Assembly (NCBI GenBank): GCA_946415795.1
Contig: CAMKTW010000039.1
Span: 1-10,252, forward strand
Origin: an uncultured Bacteroidales bacterium
GTDB taxonomy: Bacteria > Bacteroidota > Bacteroidia > Bacteroidales > UBA932
DNA: 10,252 nt
Direction of reading: 5' to 3'
Shown: positions 5,375 through 10,252 of the stretch, in pieces
Layout of the letters: each line of letters opens with the position of its first letter
How positions within the stretch are numbered: the first letter of the stretch is position 1
Notes under the pieces: generated by a model
The model's input: the letters and a program-made list of their open reading frames with translations, nothing else
Database searches by the model: none
What the model was told of the DNA's origin: nothing
Program-made: the position numbers and the translations under genes

Positions 5375-6241
5375 ATGGAAACGGCCGAGAAACTTAGAAA
5401 AATCATAATTGCCCTGGGTATGTTGGCGGCGATGCTGTTGATAGGACTGGTGATTATCTGGATCAACAACAGTAAGATCGTGACCCAGCTTAAAGTGGAG
5501 AAGGCCGACCTCACCGAGCAGATGATAGCCCTCCGCAGCGACTATGACTCGCTGCAGACCAGCAGTACGATGCTCTCCGACTCCCTTGCGGTAGAGCGCG
5601 AGAAGGTTGACCAGATGATAGAGCGCCTGAAGAAGACAGAGGCCACCAACCGTGCCCAGATCAAGAAATATGAGAATGAGCTGGGTACGATGCGTGCCAT
5701 AATGAAACATTACATAGTCCAGATAGACTCTCTCAACAACCTGAACAGCACATTGCGCGAGGAGGCCACCAATGCCAAGAAGGAGGCTGAGACCAGCCGC
5801 AAGAAGTATGACGAACTGCGCAATACCACCGACAACCTGGAGAAACAGGTTTCCAAGGGCAGCGTGGTCAAGGCCCGCGGCATCACCCTGGTCGGCATCA
5901 ACGGCAGCGGCAGCGTTACCGACCGCAGCAGCCGGGTGGTCAAGTTGCGCACCGACCTCAGCCTTGTAGAGAACGCATTGGCCAAGAGCGGCTACCGCCG
6001 TATATATATCCGCGTCAAGGGCCCTGACGGCATCCTGATGACCTCCGGTGACCAGAAGGTGTTTACCTCCGGAGGCGAGCAGCTGGTTTGCAGCGCATCC
6101 CGCGAGGTCGATTACCAGGGGAGTGAGGTGGAGATGAGCATATACTTCTCCGGTGACGGAAACTTTACAAAGGGTACCTATTCCGTTGACGTTTACAGTG
6201 CCGACGGCAAGTTGGGCAGCGCAGACCTTATCCTGAGATAA
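5375..6241 (+). CDS. membrane-anchored periplasmic coiled-coil protein of unknown function
   Basis: This 288-residue protein has one N-terminal transmembrane helix at about residues 10-31, preceded by a short positive segment, which predicts an N-in, C-out orientation. Residues ~37-160 form a long heptad-like, charged region (for example EKADLTEQMIALRSDYDSL) typical of a parallel coiled coil. After the linker KGSVVKARGI comes a C-terminal domain (about 165-288) with alternating beta strands: YRRIYIRVKGPDGILM, EVDYQGSEVEMSIYF and GTYSVDVYSADGKLG, an Ig-like beta pattern. Similar Bacteroidales proteins are, as I recall, sometimes mislabelled as chromosome-partitioning proteins; I see no ATPase motif here. 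The start at 5375 follows the promoter at 5320-5348; the frame is open further upstream, but that would extend through the promoter. hemW begins 2 nt after its stop, so the genes are probably co-transcribed. A scaffold or envelope-spacing role is only a guess. Confidence 0.8.
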   Translation: METAEKLRKIIIALGMLAAMLLIGLVIIWINNSKIVTQLKVEKADLTEQMIALRSDYDSLQTSSTMLSDSLAVEREKVDQMIERLKKTEATNRAQIKKYENELGTMRAIMKHYIVQIDSLNNLNSTLREEATNAKKEAETSRKKYDELRNTTDNLEKQVSKGSVVKARGITLVGINGSGSVTDRSSRVVKLRTDLSLVENALAKSGYRRIYIRVKGPDGILMTSGDQKVFTSGGEQLVCSASREVDYQGSEVEMSIYFSGDGNFTKGTYSVDVYSADGKLGSADLILR

Positions 6242-6243
6242 TT

Positions 6244-7332
6244 TTGGCCGGGATATATCTCCATATCCCGTTCTGTGCCTCTTTCTGCACTTACTGCGGA
6301 TTCTACTCCGAGGTGTGCCCCCGGCAGGTTTCCCACACCCGTTATATAGAGGCCCTTGGCCGTGAATCCGCTATGCGGCGTGGTTTTCTCGAGGGGCGCG
6401 GGGCGGTGAAAACCCTCTACTTTGGCGGCGGGACACCATCACTGCTCTCCGCTGACGAGTTTCGCGCCATACGCGCCATACTTGATTCAGTTTTTGACCT
6501 GGGCGCGGTGGAAGAGTTCACCGTCGAGGTCAATCCGGAGGATGTGGTAACGTGCGGCGACCTGCTGCCTGCATTGAAACAGGTTGGCGTGAACCGCATC
6601 AGTATGGGGGTGCAGTCGTTCTGCGAGCGGCATCTTAAATGGATGAACCGCCGTCACGACGTCTCCACCGCCGTCGGGGCGTTCAACAAGTTGCGTCAGG
6701 CAGGCTTTGACAACATCTCCATAGACCTGATCTTCGGCTTCGCCGCTCTGGAAGATGGGGAGTGGTCCGACACCCTGCAAAAGGCAGTTGAACTCTCCCC
6801 GGAGCACATCTCCGCCTATCAGATGAGCCTCGAAGCGGAGAGTACCCTTGCAGAGCTTGCTGCGGAGGGGAAGTATTCCGAGCCCGACGATGAAACCTGC
6901 GCGCGTCAGTATGCCCTGCTGCAGGATGTGTTGCAGAAGGCGGGTTACGGGCAGTACGAGATATCAAACTTCTGCCGCCCGGGCCGCCATTCGCGCCACA
7001 ACAGCGCCTACTGGAACCGCACCGCGTATCTGGGGCTGGGGCCGGCCGCCCACTCTTTTAACGGAACTGACCTGAGGCAGTGGAACCCGGCCTCCCTGGA
7101 GGAGTACTGCTCTGCGCTGGAGGCGGGGAATCTCCCAGAAGGCGGGCAAGAGCGCCTGACCCCCGATGAGATATACAACGAGCAGATAATGCTTGGCCTT
7201 CGCACCGCCCGCGGCGCGTCCAAAGATCTTATAAATCAGCCCGGAATATTACAAGACACGGGAGACGCTTACCGCATCCCCCGTGACAAATTCTTTATCT
7301 GTGACTCGATAATCGAGGACTATCTGCGTTAG
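6244..7332 (+). CDS. hemW: radical SAM haem chaperone HemW
   Basis: HemW is a radical SAM protein that binds and delivers haem to respiratory enzymes; it is often misannotated as the coproporphyrinogen oxidase HemN. The cluster-binding motif is CASFCTYCGF (C11, C15, C18, F20), the CxxxCxxCxF form that marks HemW rather than HemN, which has Cys at the last place. Other motifs are GGGTPS (61-66), VEVNP (94-98), GVQSF (122-126), DLIFGF (161-166), YEISNF (238-243), HNSAYW (252-257) and GLGPAAHS (264-271). At 362 residues it is slightly shorter than the usual ~375-380, with the reduction in the C-terminal domain. The start is TTG at 6244, chosen because it yields the typical opening MAGIYLHIPFC and lies 2 nt after the preceding stop; no ATG occurs nearby. 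Its TAG overlaps the 3' end of the sdhC-like gene by 4 nt. A link to the neighbouring cytochrome b gene is attractive but unproven. Confidence 0.93.
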   Translation: MAGIYLHIPFCASFCTYCGFYSEVCPRQVSHTRYIEALGRESAMRRGFLEGRGAVKTLYFGGGTPSLLSADEFRAIRAILDSVFDLGAVEEFTVEVNPEDVVTCGDLLPALKQVGVNRISMGVQSFCERHLKWMNRRHDVSTAVGAFNKLRQAGFDNISIDLIFGFAALEDGEWSDTLQKAVELSPEHISAYQMSLEAESTLAELAAEGKYSEPDDETCARQYALLQDVLQKAGYGQYEISNFCRPGRHSRHNSAYWNRTAYLGLGPAAHSFNGTDLRQWNPASLEEYCSALEAGNLPEGGQERLTPDEIYNEQIMLGLRTARGASKDLINQPGILQDTGDAYRIPRDKFFICDSIIEDYLR

Positions 7333-7994
7333 AGAATACCGTTGGCTCTCAGGCAGGCGACGATGGCGGTAACTGCAAATCCGCCCATAAGCAGGGTAAC
7401 GTAAACGATACCGATGACTTTGGTGCGTTTCTGCCACTTCTCATTGCTCCAGCCGATGGTCTGGAATGCACTCCAGAAACCGTGGGTGAGGTGCATCCAG
7501 ATGGCAAAGAACCATATCAGGTAGATGATGGTGATACCCCAGGAACCGAAAGTCTGTCCCAGCAGCATGTTGGGGTCGGCAGCCTCGCCGCCGGTGATTT
7601 CTGCCAGCTGCATGTCTGCCCAGAAGTGGCTCAGGTGGAGACAGAGGCCGCAGAGCACGATCAGGCCCAGCCATATCATATTGCGGGCTGCCCAGGAATC
7701 GGTAGCCGCTTTGTTGGAGACTTCGTATCTCTTGACCCCGCCGCGGGCCTTCAGGTTGCCTATCTCAAGTATGATGGCATAGACGATATGGAAAACGAAG
7801 CCTGCCGCAAGGATGGGAGTCATGATTGTTACAACCGGAAGCGCCATGAAATCACATACGGCCTTGAAAGTCTCCGCGCTGAACACGCTGGTGAAATTGA
7901 GCACCATATGCATAGTCAGGAAGAGAACCATAAACAGACCGGTGACGCTCATAATGAGCTTTTTGCCGATAGAAGAGGTGAAGAGTTTTGCCAT
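7329..7994 (-). CDS. sdhC: succinate dehydrogenase/fumarate reductase cytochrome b subunit (b558 type)
   Basis: This is the dihaem membrane subunit that connects menaquinone to the flavoprotein and iron-sulfur subunits of quinol:fumarate reductase or succinate dehydrogenase. The 221-residue protein has five hydrophobic stretches (about 12-35, 52-77, 104-124, 150-172 and 192-214), matching the five-helix family of Wolinella FrdC. Candidate haem ligands are H29, H69, H120 or H123, and H168 or H171. The opening MAKLFTSSIGKKLIMSVTGL is typical of the Bacteroidota family. In this phylum the gene usually precedes sdhA and sdhB in an operon, but here the next gene downstream is convergent hemW, so sdhAB are not in the expected place. 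It has a divergent promoter region shared with pyrH. Either symbol (sdhC or frdC) could apply; the physiological direction cannot be read from sequence. Confidence 0.93.
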   Translation of the reverse strand: MAKLFTSSIGKKLIMSVTGLFMVLFLTMHMVLNFTSVFSAETFKAVCDFMALPVVTIMTPILAAGFVFHIVYAIILEIGNLKARGGVKRYEVSNKAATDSWAARNMIWLGLIVLCGLCLHLSHFWADMQLAEITGGEAADPNMLLGQTFGSWGITIIYLIWFFAIWMHLTHGFWSAFQTIGWSNEKWQKRTKVIGIVYVTLLMGGFAVTAIVACLRANGIL

Positions 7995-8030
7995 AGTTAT
8001 GATGTTGTTTCTTTTTGCTTAAAGTGGGTG

Positions 8031-8038
8031 CAAAGTTA
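8031..8038 (-). promoter_or_regulatory. -7 element of the leftward sdhC promoter
   Basis: On the minus strand TAACTTTG is an exact TAnnTTTG match, placing the transcription start near 8024 and giving a leader of about 30 nt before the sdhC ATG at 7994. No good TTG is seen at the expected -33 distance (the region near 8058-8062 reads TTATG), so the promoter may be weak or activator-dependent. Confidence 0.6.
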
Positions 8039-8046
8039 ACCCTAAA

Positions 8047-8078
8047 GTTGTAAATAACATAATCTTTGAATACTTTTG
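8047..8078 (+). promoter_or_regulatory. Bacteroidota-type promoter for pyrH-frr
   Basis: GTTG (8047-8050), a 20-nt spacer and TACTTTTG (8071-8078) match the phylum consensus well; the -7 element is exact. Transcription would begin near 8085, about 20 nt before the pyrH ATG at 8105. The leader is AT-rich and has no strong Shine-Dalgarno site. The pyrH-frr pair thus appears to have its own promoter. Confidence 0.75.
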
Positions 8079-8104
8079 TTAGAATTTAATTGAAAAATCA
8101 AGTT

Positions 8105-8815
8105 ATGAAATACAAAAGGATTCTTCTCAAACTCAGCGGAGAAGCCCTTGCAGGAGCCTCCGGGAAGGGACTTGATGAGTCTGTAATCAACAGTTTTGCA
8201 CAGCAGATTGCCCGTGTGGCAAAGGGCGGCACCCAGGTGGCCATAGTAATTGGCGGCGGCAATATATTCCGCGGCCTGTCGGGCGTGGGAGCAGGTTTCG
8301 AGCGGGTGCGCGGTGACCAGATGGGTATGCTTGCCACCGTAATCAACTCTATCGGCCTGTCGCTCTACATCAAGGCTGCCGGCGTTCCATCTGAGGTGTT
8401 CTCCAGCACAAAGATGGAGCCGATGTGCAAGTATTATGTGCGCGATGATGCTGTCAGGTTTATGGAGTCTGGCGGCGTGGCCCTCATAGCGGGCGGTACC
8501 GGCAACCCCTTCTTCACCACAGATTCCGCTTCTGCCCTGCGGGCTTGCGAGATCGGCGCCGATGCGCTGCTCAAGGGCACCAAGGTGGACGGCGTGTACG
8601 ACAGCGACCCCGTGAAGAATCCCTCGGCAAAGAAATACCAGACCCTCACCTTCGGGAAGGCTTTGGCAGACAATTTGAAAGTGATGGATGCCACAGCGTT
8701 TACCCTTTGTCGAGAGAACGACATCCCAATCGTGGTGTTCAAGATGGAGGATGAGGGTACGCTGGAAGGAATCGTGGCGGGCAAGGATCTCGGCACGGTG
8801 GTCAGCAACGGATAA
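8105..8815 (+). CDS. pyrH: UMP kinase
   Basis: UMP kinase phosphorylates UMP to UDP using ATP, an essential step for UTP and CTP synthesis. The 236-residue protein belongs to the amino acid kinase fold. Visible motifs are KLSGEAL (9-15, phosphate binding), IGGGNIFRG (49-57), the acidic D71 in RGDQMGM, GGTGNPFFTTDSA (130-142, nucleotide-binding loop) and KVDGVYDSDPVKN (160-172), all characteristic of PyrH. The ATG at 8105 gives the standard N-terminus MKYKRILLKLSGEAL; an in-frame TTG at 8090 would add five atypical residues and lies close to the predicted transcription start, so it was rejected. frr follows after 15 nt in the widely conserved pyrH-frr order. rpsB and tsf, which often precede this pair, are absent; a divergent sdhC lies there instead. 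Confidence 0.97.
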   Translation: MKYKRILLKLSGEALAGASGKGLDESVINSFAQQIARVAKGGTQVAIVIGGGNIFRGLSGVGAGFERVRGDQMGMLATVINSIGLSLYIKAAGVPSEVFSSTKMEPMCKYYVRDDAVRFMESGGVALIAGGTGNPFFTTDSASALRACEIGADALLKGTKVDGVYDSDPVKNPSAKKYQTLTFGKALADNLKVMDATAFTLCRENDIPIVVFKMEDEGTLEGIVAGKDLGTVVSNG

Positions 8816-8830
8816 ATTAATACTGCATAT

Positions 8831-9394
8831 ATGATTGACAAAGCCAACGAATTGCTCGAATTTGCCGAGCTGAAGATGGAGGATGCGGTGTCGCATCTCC
8901 AGGAAGAGCTTAAAACCTACCGGGCCGGCAAGGCCAACCCCGAGGTTTTTGCCTCTGTGATAGTTAACTACTACGGAGCCGCCACTCCGCTGCCCCAGAT
9001 GTCCAACATAACCACTCCCGATGCCAAGACCATGCTTATCCAGCCTTGGGACAAGAGCATGATTCACACCATAGAGAAGGCTATAATGGACGCCAATCTG
9101 GGCTTTACCCCTCAGAATAACGGAGAGGTAATCCGCATCAATGTCCCCGCCCTCACAGAGGAGCGCCGTCGCGAACTGGTGAAGAAGGCCCGCACTGCCG
9201 GCGAAACCGCCAAGGTGAGCGTGCGCAACGCCCGTCGCGAGGCCATGGAGTCTCTTAAAAAATTACAGAAAGAGGGTCTGCCGGAAGATGTGGAGAAGGA
9301 CGACGAGGAGAAGGTTCAGAAGTTCACGGACAAGTTTGTGAAAAAGATTGATGAGGTTCTGGAGTTGAAAGAGAAGGAGATTATGACCGTATAG
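8831..9394 (+). CDS. frr: ribosome recycling factor
   Basis: RRF works with EF-G to split the post-termination ribosome so that its subunits can be reused. The 187-residue length fits the family norm of about 185. Conserved segments are TYRAGKANPEVF (29-40), LPQMSNIT (54-61), QPWDKSMI (71-78), GFTPQNNGEVIRIN (91-104), LTEERRRELVKKAR (108-121) and VRNARREAMES (131-141). These lay out domain I (three-helix bundle) with domain II inserted at roughly residues 31-104. It follows pyrH after 15 nt and is probably on the same transcript. Its last 14 nt overlap the 3' end of miaA on the other strand, and there is no room for a separate terminator between the two coding regions. Confidence 0.97.
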   Translation: MIDKANELLEFAELKMEDAVSHLQEELKTYRAGKANPEVFASVIVNYYGAATPLPQMSNITTPDAKTMLIQPWDKSMIHTIEKAIMDANLGFTPQNNGEVIRINVPALTEERRRELVKKARTAGETAKVSVRNARREAMESLKKLQKEGLPEDVEKDDEEKVQKFTDKFVKKIDEVLELKEKEIMTV

Positions 9395-10247
9395 GTTCTA
9401 CCCATTCGATTTCTATCCCCCTCCTCTCCATACCGCGGAACCAGGTCATCTGACGTTTCGCAAATTGATGAATAGCGGTCTTAAGGCCGCTTTTCATCTC
9501 TTCATAGGTGAGCTCGCCAATCAGGTAGCGGGTCACGAACTTGTATTCCAGGCCGTAATAGATCAAGTCTTCCGGAGCGATGCCGCTGTCCAGCAGCCCT
9601 TTGACCTCGTTTATCATACCGGCGGCGAGGCGCTCGTCCAGACGGCGGTCAATCCGCTCACGCCGCTCGTCGCGTGAAACGTTGATCCCTATGAATTTTG
9701 TCCTCTTGGGGAGGTAGTCGCTCCGCTCCACAGGGTGGGAACTCTCCCAGATTGCGATTTCCAGGGCGCGGATCAGCCGGCGGCGGGTGTCGTAGTCGGT
9801 GTGGTTGTGGAGTGTCTTGAGACTGGCAAGGCGCGCGATAAGGGTCTCGTCGTCATACTTTTCCAGCTCGGCACGCAGGGCGGGGTCGGCGGGGACGTCG
9901 GGCAGGGAGTAGCCGCAGCAGGCAGCCTCTATGTACAGGCCGCTCCCTCCGCAGATTATCGCCCTTCTGCCCCGCTGGCAAATGTCGCGGTATGCCCGCT
10001 CAAAGTCGCGTTGATACTGGAATATATCGTATTTTGTGCCGGCATTGACTATGTCAATCAGGTGGTATGGGACATCGCCGTATTCATCCAGGTCCTTTCC
10101 GGTGCCGATATCCATTCCGCGGTAAACCTGCCGCGAGTCGGCAGAGAGTATCTCGGCCCCCATCCTGCGGGCCAGGTCAACCGCGTAACGTGTCTTTCCG
10201 GAGGCGGTAGGCCCCAGTACGCAGACGATATCGTATTCCTCGAACAT
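9381..10247 (-). CDS. miaA: tRNA dimethylallyltransferase (MiaA), variant form
   Basis: MiaA transfers a dimethylallyl group to N6 of A37 in tRNAs reading codons that start with U, the first step towards ms2i6A. The P-loop is GPTASGKT (12-19), followed by SADSRQVYRGMDIGTGK (35-51), which holds the catalytic Asp and tRNA contacts. Next come ICGGSGLYIEA (98-108), RRRLIRALEI (155-164) and AKRQMTWFR (263-271). At 288 residues it is slightly shorter than the usual ~300-310. The usual IGYKE segment reads YGLEYKFV (231-238) and the TRxxAKRQ segment reads IHQFAKRQ, resembling the second MiaA paralogue that, from memory, some Bacteroides carry. The start at 10247 places the P-loop at the usual distance from the N-terminus; only 5 nt upstream are visible. 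Its promoter lies outside the window, and it converges on frr with a 14-nt overlap. Confidence 0.93.
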   Translation of the reverse strand: MFEEYDIVCVLGPTASGKTRYAVDLARRMGAEILSADSRQVYRGMDIGTGKDLDEYGDVPYHLIDIVNAGTKYDIFQYQRDFERAYRDICQRGRRAIICGGSGLYIEAACCGYSLPDVPADPALRAELEKYDDETLIARLASLKTLHNHTDYDTRRRLIRALEIAIWESSHPVERSDYLPKRTKFIGINVSRDERRERIDRRLDERLAAGMINEVKGLLDSGIAPEDLIYYGLEYKFVTRYLIGELTYEEMKSGLKTAIHQFAKRQMTWFRGMERRGIEIEWVEPIRS

Positions 10248-10252
10248 GCTGC

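Noticed and set aside
5308..5514. A longer form of the two-helix membrane protein starting at 5514, with extra hydrophobic residues.
   Set aside because: The extra part is antisense to the coiled-coil gene and crosses the divergent promoters, so the hydrophobic stretch is probably a shadow of that gene's membrane helix.
8090..8104. TTG as the pyrH start.
   Set aside because: It adds five residues not typical of UMP kinases and lies about 5 nt from the predicted transcription start; the ATG at 8105 gives the conserved N-terminus.
8042..9067. A 341-codon open frame on the minus strand, antisense to pyrH and frr.
   Set aside because: It lies opposite two unmistakable conserved genes, has no recognisable domain or promoter, and its His/Gly/Val-rich composition is that of an antisense shadow.
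1..10252. Mobile element, prophage, CRISPR array or defence system.
   Set aside because: No transposase, integrase, terminal inverted repeats, spaced direct repeats or defence-type domains are visible; nearly all the sequence is accounted for by conserved genes.

Overview
The window looks like a stretch of core chromosome from a member of the Bacteroidota, most likely the order Bacteroidales. Three things point there. The gene set includes a GldH-like lipoprotein, a RicT/PSP1 protein beside holB, DUF3109 and DUF2007 proteins and a b558-type fumarate reductase cytochrome. Promoters of the phylum-specific form TAnnTTTG occur in both divergent intergenic gaps. Most genes lack a strong Shine-Dalgarno sequence. 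The DNA is moderately GC-rich, which would fit Rikenellaceae or uncultured gut Bacteroidales, but genus cannot be set from this sequence. Gene content is dense and almost entirely housekeeping. I see no mobile element, CRISPR array, tRNA or rRNA.

Layout. Bases 1-4436 form one rightward run of six tightly packed genes: the 3' part of holB, ricT, a gldH-like gene, trmB, a cytidylate-kinase-like gene and a DUF3109 gene. Gaps are 6-8 nt, or genes overlap by 14-17 nt, so they are probably one operon whose promoter lies left of the window. A 138-nt gap with a perfect 11-bp hairpin separates this run from a converging leftward pair, a DUF2007 protein and a two-helix membrane protein (4575-5307). A compact divergent promoter region (5308-5374) then launches a rightward pair: a membrane-anchored coiled-coil protein and hemW (5375-7332). 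hemW overlaps the 3' end of a leftward, apparently solitary cytochrome b gene (sdhC/frdC, 7329-7994) by 4 nt. A second divergent promoter region (7995-8104) drives sdhC leftward and pyrH-frr rightward (8105-9394). frr overlaps the 3' end of leftward miaA (9381-10247) by 14 nt.

Functional themes. Several genes serve translation and tRNA modification: trmB (m7G46), miaA (i6A37), frr (ribosome recycling) and probably ricT, whose Bacillus counterpart affects RNA processing and tRNA thiomethylation. Others serve DNA replication (holB), pyrimidine supply (pyrH), haem handling (hemW) and anaerobic respiration (sdhC). The proteins without an assigned function are the cytidylate-kinase-like protein, DUF3109, DUF2007, the two-helix membrane protein and the coiled-coil envelope protein. 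I did not find convincing evidence of a new multi-gene system. The points most worth checking are the G7 tract at the start of the RicT tail, the mutually exclusive promoters at 5320-5363, the isolated sdhC and the variant MiaA.
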